A program made the position numbers and the translations under genes. A stretch of DNA of 64,000 nt from Desulfovibrio aminophilus DSM 12254. GTDB lineage: Bacteria; Desulfobacterota; Desulfovibrionia; Desulfovibrionales; Desulfovibrionaceae. Location of the stretch: positions 62,001 to 126,000 of the forward strand of contig NZ_AUMA01000015.1 in NCBI RefSeq assembly GCF_000422565.1, given 5' to 3'. Positions 1 through 7,793 of this stretch are shown here, one piece after another; position 1 is the stretch's first letter; the number at the start of each line of letters is the position of its first letter. Below the pieces are notes generated by a model. That model was not told where the DNA came from, searched no databases, and saw only the letters and a program-made list of their open reading frames with translations.

Positions 1-283
1 GCGCGCCGTCGGGCCCGCGTTCGGTCATGACCCCGCGCGCCACGTCCGCGCGGTAGGAATACCGGCCCACGGCGATCTCGCGGGGCTGGGGCTTGAGCGC
101 CTGCCCGGCCCACCCTGCCTCGTAGGGCCGCATGGCCAGGCCGTGGCGCGAGGTGCTCCAGAGCTGGTGGAACTTCTCGTGGCAGGAGCGGCAGGAGGCG
201 CTGCCCGCGTAGCCGGATTCGGCGGCGGAGAGCGGCGCGGCCCAGAGCAGGAGGACCAGGAGCAAGGCGAGACGGCGGATCAT
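1..283 (-). CDS. Cytochrome c family protein, 5' part (runs off window)
   Basis: Only the first 94 codons are present. The protein starts with MIRRLALLLVLLLW, a typical Sec signal peptide ending near SAAES (about residue 22), so it is exported. A single heme c-binding motif CRSCH (residues 31-35) follows at once. In multiheme cytochromes of sulfate reducers this N-terminal pattern, CXXCH followed by a Trp and His-rich segment (FHQLWSTSRHGLAM), usually begins a longer protein with more hemes, often with TPR repeats; the rest lies outside the window. An AGGGAG ribosome site lies just before the ATG. The sulfatase upstream has its own terminator, so this gene is probably transcribed separately. 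Export and one heme are seen; the electron-transfer role is inferred. Confidence 0.75.
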   Translation of the reverse strand, partial: MIRRLALLLVLLLWAAPLSAAESGYAGSASCRSCHEKFHQLWSTSRHGLAMRPYEAGWAGQALKPQPREIAVGRYSYRADVARGVMTERGPDGA

Positions 284-305
284 GGGACTCCCTGCGCGCG
301 GGCGC

Positions 306-338
306 AAAAAAAACCCGCCCCGCTCGCGGCGGGGCGGG
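306..338 (-). terminator. Rho-independent terminator of the sulfatase gene
   Basis: A 10-bp GC stem (314-323 with 329-338) with a 5-nt loop is followed on the minus strand by eight T residues (306-313). It lies 10 nt after the sulfatase stop codon and separates that gene from the cytochrome gene. Confidence 0.9.
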
Positions 339-347
339 CCGTCGGAC

Positions 348-2024
348 CTATCTGCGGGCCATGTCGAACTTGGGCGGGAACTTCTTGAGCACGGCCGCGT
401 AGCGCTTCATCTCCTGCTCCAGGAAGCTTTCGATGGGCAGGTGGCGGATGCCCACGCTCGCGTCCTCCTGGGGGTTGGCATAGAGGTTGTACATCACCAC
501 GCCCCCGGTCTTGGTGACCGTGCCGCTGAACCCGCCGTTCCAACCCTTCGTGTTGATGCCGTCGGTGATCTGGACCACGCGGTGGAGCTTGAACTCGTCC
601 ATGCGCACGGCCGCGAACTCGGCCATCATCCAGTAGAACACGCTGCGGCGGTTGGAGAGCTTCTGGTCGCCCAGGAGGAAGGACGCCTGGTCGATGCCGT
701 CGATGTAGCGGTCCTTGGGCACGAGCTTGCCGATGTCCGCGCCGCTGACGCCCGCCAGGGACAGGGCCGTGGGGAAGAGGTCGGCCAGATCGAAGAGGCC
801 TTCGCTCTTGCCGGGGGTGATCATGCCCTTCCAGTAGACGAAGGTGGGCACGCGCACGCCGCCTTCCCAGGTCGTGCCCTTGTAGCCCCGGAACGGGGTG
901 CGGCCGTAGGGATCGACCTCGCCCTCGGGGCCGTTGTCCGAGGTGAAGAAGACCAGGGTGTTCTCCAGCTGGCCCGTCTCCTCCAGGGTCTTGACCAGCC
1001 GCCCGACTACGTCGTCCATCTCGACCATGCAGTCGCTGTAGACCGTGCGCGCGGCGGACTTCCCGGCGTAGCGGTCGCTGGGATAGTTGTCGAAGTGGCA
1101 GCCGCGCGTGCCGTGGTAGAGGAAGAACGGCTTGGGATTCTTGGCCATCTTGCGGATGAAGTTCTCGCTGTAGGTCAGCCAGTCCTCGTCCAGATCCTTG
1201 ATGGCGTTCAGGTCGATGAGCCGGACGTTCTTGCAGCCGCCCTTCTCGCAATGCACCACGTTGGGATTGAAAGGCAGCTTCTGCATGGCCGCGAAGCGGT
1301 CGGGCGAGAGCGCGATCTCGGGGTTGAAATAGACGTCGCGCCACTCGGAGTACATGTCCGAGACCGAGAGGAAGCCGTAGAAGTCGTCGAATCCCACGTT
1401 CTGGGGCAGGGAGCCGTCGTTCTCGCCCATATGCCACTTGCCCACGCCCTGGGTCACGTAGCCCTGGTCGCGCAGGAGCTGGGCGATGGTCACGGCCCCG
1501 TCCAGGCCGCCGGGCTGGCCGTACATCGGCGGGTAGAGCACGCCGTGGTGGCAGGGCAGCTGGCCGGTGAGGATGGTGGCCCGGGTGGGCGAGCAGGAGG
1601 GCTGGGAATAGGCCGAGGTCAGGACGAGGCCCTCGGAGGCCAGCTTGTCCATGTTCGGGGTGGCGTTGCCCACGGCCACGCCGCCGCCGTTGAAGCCCGG
1701 GTCCATCCAGCCCACGTCGTCCAGGACCACGATGAGGATGTTCGGTTTCTTGCCGGTCTTCTTCCGCAGGGCGTCCAGCTTGGCGCGGGCCTCCTTGTCC
1801 TGGTCCGCGTGCGGGATCACCGGCTCCATGTTCGGGGCGATCTGGGTCGGCTGGAGATGGACGTACTGGTTCGGGTGGTTGTAGCCCTTGGCCGTGGTCG
1901 GGCCGGTGGTCGCCCCCCGGATGTTCTCGGCGGCCCAGGCCGGTGCGGCGAGCAGGATCGCCAGGACCAGGGTGGAGAGGAACGTTGGGAACGGGAGCGA
2001 CCGGCGTTTGGCGGAAGAAGGCAT
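348..2024 (-). CDS. Periplasmic arylsulfatase, Cys-type
   Basis: Family S1 sulfatase of 558 residues that would hydrolyse sulfate esters. Residues 1-32 form a signal peptide ending AWAAE, so it acts in the periplasm. The metal-binding start of the alkaline-phosphatase fold is [15 protein letters not shown] (residues 101-115). The active-site signature [11 protein letters not shown] has Cys144, which sulfatases convert to formylglycine; this needs FGE or an anaerobic sulfatase-maturating enzyme encoded elsewhere. The motif TSDNGPEGE further on supplies further metal ligands. The ATG follows GAGGAG at good spacing. The gene stands alone between its own terminator and a divergent lipoprotein gene, so the substrate cannot be told from context. 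Family assignment is firm, specificity unknown. Confidence 0.93.
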   Translation of the reverse strand: MPSSAKRRSLPFPTFLSTLVLAILLAAPAWAAENIRGATTGPTTAKGYNHPNQYVHLQPTQIAPNMEPVIPHADQDKEARAKLDALRKKTGKKPNILIVVLDDVGWMDPGFNGGGVAVGNATPNMDKLASEGLVLTSAYSQPSCSPTRATILTGQLPCHHGVLYPPMYGQPGGLDGAVTIAQLLRDQGYVTQGVGKWHMGENDGSLPQNVGFDDFYGFLSVSDMYSEWRDVYFNPEIALSPDRFAAMQKLPFNPNVVHCEKGGCKNVRLIDLNAIKDLDEDWLTYSENFIRKMAKNPKPFFLYHGTRGCHFDNYPSDRYAGKSAARTVYSDCMVEMDDVVGRLVKTLEETGQLENTLVFFTSDNGPEGEVDPYGRTPFRGYKGTTWEGGVRVPTFVYWKGMITPGKSEGLFDLADLFPTALSLAGVSGADIGKLVPKDRYIDGIDQASFLLGDQKLSNRRSVFYWMMAEFAAVRMDEFKLHRVVQITDGINTKGWNGGFSGTVTKTGGVVMYNLYANPQEDASVGIRHLPIESFLEQEMKRYAAVLKKFPPKFDMARR

Positions 2025-2177
2025 GGCGCGTCTCCTCGGTCCCGCCCGTGATCCGTGGGCCGCGGCCGGAGGCGGGAGTCCGGCCGTCGGCGAGGAAGGT
2101 GCATGACACTTTATCGATTTTCCCCGTCTTATCCGCCACCTGGAGCGCCGTCAAGACGCGCGGGCCGCCCGCGCCCC

Positions 2178-2206
2178 TTGCCAACCTGTCGGCCCGCGCG
2201 TATGGA
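2178..2206 (+). promoter_or_regulatory. Sigma-70-like promoter for the OmpH-like lipoprotein gene
   Basis: TTGCCA (2178-2183), 17-nt spacer, TATGGA (2201-2206), about 55 nt before the start codon. The same TTGCCA/TAT pattern recurs before the FMN riboswitch, which supports it; no expression data. Confidence 0.45.
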
Positions 2207-2260
2207 GGGGCATCCGGAGCGGTTCCGGCACGAAACCCCCTCAGTCGGAGTGACATACCT

Positions 2261-2833
2261 ATGACCAAGTCGTTGAGCGCCCTGAGCGTCCTGGTGTTGG
2301 CGGCCTTTCTGTTCACCGGATGCGTCGGGGAGAGCAAGCCCCAGGTGGGCGTCGTTGACGCCGCCGCCGTGTTCAAGCAGTGCAAGGCCGGACAGCAGGC
2401 CATGACCTACCTCCAGGAGCAGGCCAAGGCCCTCCAGGAGAAGGTCCAGGAAGCCCAGAAGGCCGCCGAGGGCAACCAGAACGAGCAGACCATGCAGGCC
2501 TTCCAGAAGGCCGTCACCGAGTACCAGACGACCATGGGCGGCGAACAGCAGCGCCTGGTGACCCTGCTCAACGACAAGTACACCGCCGTGCTCGAGAAGT
2601 ACCGCAAGGACAGCGGCCTGGTGGCGATCCTCTCCAAGGAGGCCGTGATGGCCTACGACCCGGCCGCCGACATCACCGCCAAGGTGGTCGAGGCCCTGGA
2701 CAAGGAGAACATCGACCTCCAGCTCGCGCCCAAGGCCGACGCGGCCAAGGCGGAAGCTCCCAAGGCGGAGGCCGCCCCGGCTCCGGCCGAGGCCCCCAAG
2801 GCCGACGCTCCCAAGGAAGAGAAGAAGCCGTAA
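2261..2833 (+). CDS. OmpH/Skp-like coiled-coil lipoprotein
   Basis: A 190-residue protein. The signal peptide ends in a lipobox (FLFTGC, Cys20), so it should be lipid-anchored. Next comes GVVDAAAVFKQCKAGQ, the strand-helix start typical of Skp/OmpH periplasmic chaperones. A long Gln/Glu/Lys-rich helical region (about 48-115) predicts the tentacle-like coiled coil, and the Skp-type closing segment lies at about 118-150. The C-terminal 40 residues are a low-complexity Ala/Pro/Lys/Glu tail (repeats of APKAEA and PKADA). The chosen ATG is the one that gives the lipoprotein signal; a CGGAG site precedes it. Classical Skp is soluble and lies beside bamA; here the protein is lipidated and stands alone, so a chaperone role is only inferred. 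Confidence 0.8.
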   Translation: MTKSLSALSVLVLAAFLFTGCVGESKPQVGVVDAAAVFKQCKAGQQAMTYLQEQAKALQEKVQEAQKAAEGNQNEQTMQAFQKAVTEYQTTMGGEQQRLVTLLNDKYTAVLEKYRKDSGLVAILSKEAVMAYDPAADITAKVVEALDKENIDLQLAPKADAAKAEAPKAEAAPAPAEAPKADAPKEEKKP

Positions 2834-2854
2834 TCCGGCTCCTCCCCGAATGTG

Positions 2855-2889
2855 AAGGCCCCGGTTCCGCGCGGAACCGGGGCCTTTTT
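2855..2889 (+). terminator. Rho-independent terminator after the OmpH-like gene
   Basis: A perfect 32-nt palindrome (2855-2886) followed by a T run. It also ends just beyond the stop of the convergent DsrE-like gene, whose transcripts it may help stop, although the T run is poor on that strand. Confidence 0.88.
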
Positions 2890-2892
2890 GCG

Positions 2893-3216
2893 TCAGTAGC
2901 TGACGATGCGGTCGGCCGCGTGCACCGCGTCGGCCAGCAAGGCCATGTTGCCCTGGCTCGCCGGGCAGGCTGCTCCCTCCACGCCGTGGAGGGTCATGCA
3001 CTTGCCTCAGGCCGCTAGCACGCCCTCGCTCAGGGTGAAGAGCTTGGCCTGCTCCGCGAGGGGGAACCGTTCGCCGTCCCCGGCCAGCAGGTCGGCGGCC
3101 GGGCCGTTGAGGAAGATGGTCACGTCGTCGCCCTGGTTCAGCAGGACGTTGCCGAACCGCAGCGCGTTCCACTTGATCTCCGGGTCCGGGTTGGAGACGA
3201 GGATGAGTATTTTCAT
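2893..3216 (-). CDS. DsrE-family protein with in-frame UGA, probable selenocysteine (Sec70)
   Basis: The reading frame starts MKILILVSNPDPEIKWNALR, the N-terminal strand of the DsrE/DsrF-like fold, and runs 69 codons to a TGA (3009-3007). The same frame then continues without interruption for 37 codons to a true TGA at 2895-2893. The sequence beyond the first TGA reads GKCMTLHGVEGAACPASQG and keeps the family pattern: DsrE-like proteins commonly have a Cys at this place, giving C-G-x-C after a hydrophobic strand. With UGA read as selenocysteine the protein is 107 residues, a normal DsrE length; stopping at UGA would remove the redox motif and the last strand and helix. A SECIS-like hairpin lies just downstream of the UGA. 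AAGGAGG lies 11 nt before the ATG. The likely role is small-molecule or sulfur redox chemistry in the cytoplasm. The alternative is a nonsense-mutated pseudogene. Confidence 0.8.
2975..2993 (-). promoter_or_regulatory. Candidate bacterial SECIS hairpin
   Basis: Inside the coding region, 13 nt after the in-frame UGA, the mRNA can form an 8-bp perfect stem CCCUCCAC/GUGGAGGG with a GGC loop. The loop lies 21 nt after the UGA and begins with G. Known bacterial SECIS elements have the apical loop about 16-37 nt downstream with a G in the first loop positions, so both position and form fit recognition by SelB. Confidence 0.65.
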
Positions 3217-3288
3217 CGCCTATCGATCCTCCTTGTTTTGATAGACACAAGCGATAGCAAGCCCGGGTCGGGGCGGCAAGCCCGGGGG

Positions 3289-3317
3289 TTGCCAGGGACG
3301 CCGCCCGGCGCTATCGT
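3289..3317 (+). promoter_or_regulatory. Promoter upstream of the FMN riboswitch
   Basis: TTGCCA (3289-3294), 17-nt spacer, TATCGT (3312-3317). It lies about 10 nt before the first conserved riboswitch bases, as expected if the transcript begins with the aptamer. Confidence 0.55.
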
Positions 3318-3325
3318 TCGCGCGT

Positions 3326-3480
3326 CATCCTCAGGGCGGGGTGGAATTCCCCACCGGCGGTATCCCGGACGTGTCCGGGGAGCCCGCGAGCGCCCGTTCC
3401 GCCGCAAGGCGGCGCGGGGTCAGCAGACCTGGTGCGAGGCCAGGGCCGACGGTCACAGTCCGGATGGAAGAGGAGCAGAC
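3326..3480 (+). promoter_or_regulatory. FMN riboswitch (RFN element)
   Basis: The conserved RFN blocks appear in order: AGGGCGGGGTGGAATTCCCC with the CCACCGGCGGT segment, GAGCCCGCGAGCGCC, GGTCAGCAGACCTGGTG with CGAGGCCAGGGCCGACGG, and the closing TCACAGTCCGGATGGAAGA. The aptamer ends about 110 nt before ribB. The intervening part holds GC-rich segments able to pair near the AAGGAG ribosome site, so control of translation or early termination are both possible. Binding of FMN should lower ribB expression. Confidence 0.96.
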
Positions 3481-3589
3481 GCCCGTTCCCGGAGTCCTTC
3501 CGGGGACTTGGCCGTCGCGCGCGCGTCGCGGGCGACCGGCCTGTCTGTTTCATCGCCCTGATTCAGGTCAACCGCGAAAAGGAGCGGTC

Positions 3590-4228
3590 ATGAATCAGAC
3601 GACCACGGTTTCTTTCCACGAACGACAGGTTGAGGCGGCCCTGTACTCCCTCAGGCAGGGCAGCGGGGTCCTGGTGGTGGACGACCTGGACCGGGAGAAC
3701 GAGGGCGACCTCATCTATCCGGCCCAGACCCTGACCAGGGAGCAGATGGCCCTGCTCATCCGGGCGTGCAGCGGCATCGTCTGCCTCTGCCTCACCGGCG
3801 AGGCGGCCGCGGCCCTGGACCTGCCGCCCATGGTCGAGCGCAACGAGAGCCCCTACGGCACGGCCTTCACCGTGAGCATCGAGGCGGCCCAGGGCGTGAC
3901 CACCGGGGTTTCGGCGGCCGACCGGCTGGCCACGGTGCGCGCGGCCACGGCCCCGGACGCCAAACCCTCGGATCTGCATCGCCCCGGCCATGTCTTCCCG
4001 CTCATCGCCCGGCCCGGCGGGGTTCTGGAGCGCCGGGGCCACACCGAGGCCACCGTGGACCTGGCCCGGCTGGCGGGCTTTCCCCCGGCCGGAGTGCTCT
4101 GCGAGCTGACCAACGCCGACGGCAGCATGGCCCGGCTGCCCGAGATTCGGGCCTTCGCCCGGACCCACGACATGCCCGTGGTCAGCGTGGAGGCCCTGGC
4201 CGAGTACCGGCGGGACAAGGGGCTCTAA
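3590..4228 (+). CDS. ribB: 3,4-dihydroxy-2-butanone-4-phosphate synthase
   Basis: Converts ribulose 5-phosphate into formate and the four-carbon precursor of riboflavin. The 212-residue single-domain form matches E. coli RibB; it is not the RibBA fusion. The signature [10 protein letters not shown] (residues 31-40) carries the metal-binding and catalytic acids, RPGHVFPL (131-138) and RRGHTEA (149-155) contain the conserved His134 and His151, and CELTN lies near residue 170. The ATG follows AAAAGGAGC. It sits alone behind an FMN riboswitch, so the other rib genes must be elsewhere and this copy can be feedback-controlled by itself. Confidence 0.96.
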   Translation: MNQTTTVSFHERQVEAALYSLRQGSGVLVVDDLDRENEGDLIYPAQTLTREQMALLIRACSGIVCLCLTGEAAAALDLPPMVERNESPYGTAFTVSIEAAQGVTTGVSAADRLATVRAATAPDAKPSDLHRPGHVFPLIARPGGVLERRGHTEATVDLARLAGFPPAGVLCELTNADGSMARLPEIRAFARTHDMPVVSVEALAEYRRDKGL

Positions 4229-4244
4229 CCCAGGCCGTGAATGA

Positions 4245-4282
4245 AAAAGGCCCCGGCTTCCAGATGGGAGTTGGGGCCTTTT
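4245..4282. terminator. Bidirectional terminator between ribB and the rlmM-like gene
   Basis: Arms AAAAGGCCCC (4245-4254) and GGGGCCTTTT (4273-4282) with an 18-nt loop. The A and T ends give a U-run in both directions, serving two convergent genes. Confidence 0.85.
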
Positions 4283-4287
4283 CGCGT

Positions 4288-5190
4288 TCAGCCCAGTTTC
4301 ACCCAGGTGAGTTCGTGTTTGTTGTGGCAGAGGTGCATGAGGCTGGAGCCCGGGATGTCCGCGAAGCCCTGGAGCGCCTCGGGCGCGCCCGGGCCCTGGA
4401 GCTTCACGGTGCAGACGAAGTTGCGGCAGGAGCCCAGCTCCAGCCAGCGCCGGACGTAGCCCAGGAGACGTTCGGGGTAGCAGATCACGTCCGAGAAGAG
4501 CCAGTCCACGGCCCCGGCGTGGCGCGGGTCCAGGCCGAAGGCGCTGCCCCGGCAGGTCTCCACGTTGGGCAGCCGCTCCAGGCGCGGGTCGAGGGGGGCC
4601 TTGTCGATGGCGAAGACCCGCGCGCCGAGGCCCGCCAGCACGAAGGTCCAACCGCCGGGGCTGGCCCCCAGGTCCAGGCAGAGTTCGCCCGGCCCGGGCC
4701 GGACGCCGATGCGGGTGAAGGTCTCCCAGAGCTTGAGGTAGGCCCGGCTGGGCGGTCCCTCGCGGTCCTCCTCGAAGCGGATCTCGCCGTTGGGAAAGGG
4801 GCTTGAGCAGCGCGGGGAGGCCAGCAGGAGGTTCTCCTCCCAGAGGGTCCAGGCCCCCAGGGGCGCGGGCGGCGCGGCCCGGCCGAAGACCAGGGGCTTC
4901 GCGGAAACCCTGGGAAGCTTCTCCTCGATGAGCGCGGCGCGGCGGTGGTGGCGCGTGGGGCAGAGGGCCCAGTTGCGCTGGATCGCCTTGAGCTTTTTGG
5001 CCGCGTCCCCGATGGACTTGATGGGGATGAAGACGGGCTCGAGCCAGACGTTTTGGGCCCAGGCCGGGAGCGTGGCCGGAACCTCCCCGCGCACGAGCGC
5101 CAGGGGCTCGCGCACCTCCTCGGGCGTCGGCAGCCCGGCCAGGAGTTCGGCCAGGAAGCCCGGGGCCGCCTGGTAGACCGCGAGGCCCAC
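4288..5190 (-). CDS. RlmM-like rRNA 2'-O-methyltransferase
   Basis: A 300-residue protein with a C-terminal FtsJ/RrmJ fold. The SAM-binding loop LDLGASPGGWT is near residue 170. The K-D-K-E tetrad typical of 2'-O-methyltransferases is traceable: the lysine before the SAM loop region, the Asp in LFSDVICYP, Lys in CTVKLQG and Glu in KHELTW. The N-terminal half resembles the THUMP-like part of RlmM, which modifies C2498 of 23S rRNA. The start is a GTG preceded by GGGAGGGAC; no ATG fits as well. It lies 16 nt after the export-protein gene, so the two may share a transcript although their functions differ. Methyltransferase is firm; the exact RNA target is inferred. Confidence 0.85.
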   Translation of the reverse strand: MGLAVYQAAPGFLAELLAGLPTPEEVREPLALVRGEVPATLPAWAQNVWLEPVFIPIKSIGDAAKKLKAIQRNWALCPTRHHRRAALIEEKLPRVSAKPLVFGRAAPPAPLGAWTLWEENLLLASPRCSSPFPNGEIRFEEDREGPPSRAYLKLWETFTRIGVRPGPGELCLDLGASPGGWTFVLAGLGARVFAIDKAPLDPRLERLPNVETCRGSAFGLDPRHAGAVDWLFSDVICYPERLLGYVRRWLELGSCRNFVCTVKLQGPGAPEALQGFADIPGSSLMHLCHNKHELTWVKLG

Positions 5191-5206
5191 GTCCCTCCCG
5201 GAACCG

Positions 5207-6823
5207 CTAGTAGATGCCGATGGCCACCTTGGCGGCCACGGCGATCTGGTAGAGGATCTGGGACATGTCCTTGACCACCTGCATGTTCTTGGAGTCCACG
5301 CCGGGCAGGACCAGGATCTGGTCCCCGGGCTCCACGTCCGCGTCCGAGGCCCGGAAGATTTCGCCGCCGGGGCGCACCAGGAGCACGTTGCCGGGGTCCG
5401 CGCGGTTGGTGTAGCCGCCCGCGCCGCGCACGTACTCCTTGAGGACGCGGTCCTTGCTCCAGACGATGGCCTGGGGCATCATGACCTCGCCGCTCACGAG
5501 CACCACGTCGCTCTTTTCCGGGATGACGATGACGTCCCCGTCCTCCAGGGCGATGTCGGCCAGCTTGCCCCCCGAACCCACCACCACGATGCCCTCGGGC
5601 TGCACGTCGCGGGCCTTCTCCGCGAACTTGGAGATCATTTCGGCCTCGTGGCTGCGGATCTGCGCGCCCTCGGCCGTCACCGAGGTGGCCGTGGCCGCGC
5701 TGGCCTCCAGGCGGCGCAGGGCGTCGTCGATGGCCTGCTTCTGGCGCGCGGCCACGCTGCGGCGCTTGATGTACAGGCCCTGGAGATTGGCCCGTTCGGG
5801 GTCCACGGCGATGTAGTTGCGCACCTCGGCAAGCCGGGCGTTGCGCTTGAGCGGGAAGCGCGAGGCCCCCCGGATGGCGCCCTCGGCTTCGACCATGATC
5901 GTGTCGCCCGGGGTGTCGGCCAGGAACTGCGCGCGGTCGCCGTCGGCCAACCGCAGGGTGCGGAATTCGCGCATCTGGAGATAGAGGTTGTAGGGAGCGC
6001 CGTTGCGCGTGCCCACGAGGCTCACGTGCGAGGCCCGGGCCTGGGGATCGGCCAGGGCGATGAGCCCCGCGCCGACGGCCTCGCCGGGCCGGAACTCGAA
6101 GCGGGCGATGTTGCGCGCCTCTCCGGCGGCCGTGACCATGACCCCGCGTTCGCCCACCACCAGGGTGTCGCCGTCCTGCAGGCGCACCTGGGGCAGTTCG
6201 CCGCGCAGGAGGAAGGGGTAGAGGTCGAAGCGGGCCGTCTCCTTGCCGCCGCGCAGCAGGCGGATGTTGCGGAAGCTGCCCCGGCGGGAGTCGATGCCAC
6301 CGGCGCGGTCCAGGTAGGCCAGCACCGTGTCCGTGGGCGCGCCGGAATAGCGTCCGGGCCGGGGCACGAAGCCGGTGACGAAGAGCGACACCGGGCGGCC
6401 GTCCAGGAGCGCGACGTAGATCTGCGTCTCGGCGTCGCCAGCGGCGTTCAGCTTGCTGCGCACGGAATCCAGCAGTTGGGCCTGGGACATCCCGGCCACC
6501 GGGAAGGCTCCCAGCTCGGGCAGCTCGATCTGGCCCGCGTCGTCCACGGTGAGCACGCCGTCGAAGGCGCGTCCGCCCCAGAGCCGCAGCACGAGCCGGT
6601 CGCCCGCGCCGATCTCGCGGGAGTCGCCCGCGCGGGCCTGGGAGAAGTTGCCCTGGAAGAGGTTGGAGCCGAAGGGCGCGGGCTCCGAAGCGGCGGAGGG
6701 CGTGGAGGCCACCGTGGCGGTGGCCGTGGCCGTGGCGCTGGCCGTGGCGCTCTCGGCGGCCTGGGCCGCGCGCGCGGGAAGCAGGCCGCTCAGCAGAAGC
6801 AGGATGCACAGGAAGTGACGCAT
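5207..6823 (-). CDS. Outer-membrane polysaccharide export (OPX) protein, Wza-like
   Basis: A 538-residue exported protein that probably forms the outer-membrane exit for an exopolysaccharide or capsule. Signal peptide at residues 1-22 (LLPARAAQAAES). A strongly biased Thr/Ala/Ser stretch follows (TASATATATATVAS, about 25-38), encoded by imperfect 6-nt repeats. The polysaccharide-export domain begins around 65 (IGAGDRLVLRLWGG) and includes VTVDDAGQIELPELG-type strands. Several SLBB-like beta-grasp units follow (VSLFVTGFVPRPGRYSG; VLVSGEVMMPQAI; VEPGDQILVLPG). There is no lipobox, unlike Wza. Neighbours are a small lipoprotein, an Hpt protein and a glycosyltransferase, but no polymerase or flippase, so this is at most part of a polysaccharide locus. 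Confidence 0.88.
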   Translation of the reverse strand: MRHFLCILLLLSGLLPARAAQAAESATASATATATATVASTPSAASEPAPFGSNLFQGNFSQARAGDSREIGAGDRLVLRLWGGRAFDGVLTVDDAGQIELPELGAFPVAGMSQAQLLDSVRSKLNAAGDAETQIYVALLDGRPVSLFVTGFVPRPGRYSGAPTDTVLAYLDRAGGIDSRRGSFRNIRLLRGGKETARFDLYPFLLRGELPQVRLQDGDTLVVGERGVMVTAAGEARNIARFEFRPGEAVGAGLIALADPQARASHVSLVGTRNGAPYNLYLQMREFRTLRLADGDRAQFLADTPGDTIMVEAEGAIRGASRFPLKRNARLAEVRNYIAVDPERANLQGLYIKRRSVAARQKQAIDDALRRLEASAATATSVTAEGAQIRSHEAEMISKFAEKARDVQPEGIVVVGSGGKLADIALEDGDVIVIPEKSDVVLVSGEVMMPQAIVWSKDRVLKEYVRGAGGYTNRADPGNVLLVRPGGEIFRASDADVEPGDQILVLPGVDSKNMQVVKDMSQILYQIAVAAKVAIGIY

Positions 6824-6866
6824 GGCGATGGTCCTCGGAAGATGCGGAAGGGAAGCGGGCCGGGCG

Positions 6867-7232
6867 TCAGCGGGGCAGGCCCTGGCCCCAGATGCGCGGG
6901 GCCAGCCGCCAGGCGCCGTCCGGGCGGCGGCAGGCCACGACCACCTCGGCCTCGTGCTCGGCGGTGGTCAGCATGGCGCGCTTGCACTCCTCGCCGGTGG
7001 CCGAGAAGAAGCGGGCGTCCAGGACCACATGCACGCCCTGGCCGAAGGCCGGGTCGTCCAGGGTGGCCGAGGCGCCTTGCTCGTTGGCGGCCAGGAAGTC
7101 CAGCACCGGGGTTTCGGCCTTGGGCTGGGGTGCGATGTTCTGGCTCGGCGCGGGACTGGGCGAACCGCCGCAGCCCGCCGGAAGCAGGGCCAGGAGGAGC
7201 AGGAGAACGAGAGACGGGTACCGGGATTTCAT
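6867..7232 (-). CDS. Small lipoprotein of unknown function
   Basis: A 121-residue protein starting MKSRYPSLVLLLLLALLPAGC, a clear lipoprotein signal with the lipid-anchored Cys near residue 21. A Pro/Ser-rich linker follows, then a compact domain ending VVACRRPDGAWRLAPRIWG, with two further cysteines (ECKRA and VACRR) that could form a disulfide. The internal ATG is preferred over one 12 codons upstream because it is preceded by GAGGTG and begins the signal peptide. It lies 43 nt upstream of the export-protein gene on the same strand, so the two are probably co-transcribed and it may assist export. I do not recognise a named family. Confidence 0.7.
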   Translation of the reverse strand: MKSRYPSLVLLLLLALLPAGCGGSPSPAPSQNIAPQPKAETPVLDFLAANEQGASATLDDPAFGQGVHVVLDARFFSATGEECKRAMLTTAEHEAEVVVACRRPDGAWRLAPRIWGQGLPR

Positions 7233-7341
7233 CTTCACCTCGCGGCGCGGCCGAAAGTGTTCCGGCATGGGCGCGCGGGGCTTCTATACCTCTCCTCGGC
7301 CCCGGCTGTCCACCGGGTCGGAAGGGGCGGCCGGGGCGGGC

Positions 7342-7701
7342 TCAGGCGGCCCGGGGGCCGGAGGCGAGGAAGGCCGCGGCGCGGTCCAGAACCTCGCGCA
7401 GGCCGTGGGTCAGCTTGGGCAACGCCGCGTGCAGGGCGGCCTCGTCTCGGGTTCGCGCCGCCGTCTCCATCTCCAGGGCCAGGGCGGCCACCTCCCGGTC
7501 GCGGAGCACGCCGCACATGCCTTTGAGGGAGTGGGCCGAGCGGGTGGCGGATTCGAAGTCGAGGGCCTCCACGGCCGAGGTCAGGTCGGTCAGGCGCACC
7601 GGGGCGTCCTCGGTGAAGGCCGTGAGCAGCTCCACGGCCAGCTCACGGTCGTCGCCAAGGTACTCCAGAAACAGGTCGGGATCGAAACCGGGGGTGCTCA
7701 T
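7342..7701 (-). CDS. Histidine phosphotransfer (Hpt) domain protein
   Basis: A single 119-residue Hpt domain. The phosphorylated histidine is His57 in SATRSAHSLKGMCGVL, the classical A-H-x-L-K-G motif. The whole protein is a predicted four-helix bundle with no kinase or receiver attached, so it should shuttle phosphoryl groups between a hybrid kinase and a response regulator encoded elsewhere. No two-component partner is visible nearby. It lies between the glycosyltransferase and the export lipoprotein on the same strand. Confidence 0.9.
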   Translation of the reverse strand: MSTPGFDPDLFLEYLGDDRELAVELLTAFTEDAPVRLTDLTSAVEALDFESATRSAHSLKGMCGVLRDREVAALALEMETAARTRDEAALHAALPKLTHGLREVLDRAAAFLASGPRAA

Positions 7702-7793
7702 GGGGGCCTCGCCACGCGGCTTGGTTCAGAAAAACGTTCAGGAACCTATACCCCGCCACGGGAAAAAGGCAACGTCCGACCGGGGGCGGCGGA

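Noticed and set aside
280-2403. Open frames of about 590-700 codons overlapping the sulfatase
   Set aside because: The sulfatase frame has signal peptide and active-site motifs; the others are shadows.
2893-3009. Treating the DsrE-like gene as a plain 69-residue protein or a dead gene
   Set aside because: The conserved continuation after the UGA, the normal full length and the hairpin fit selenocysteine better, though the pseudogene option is kept in mind.
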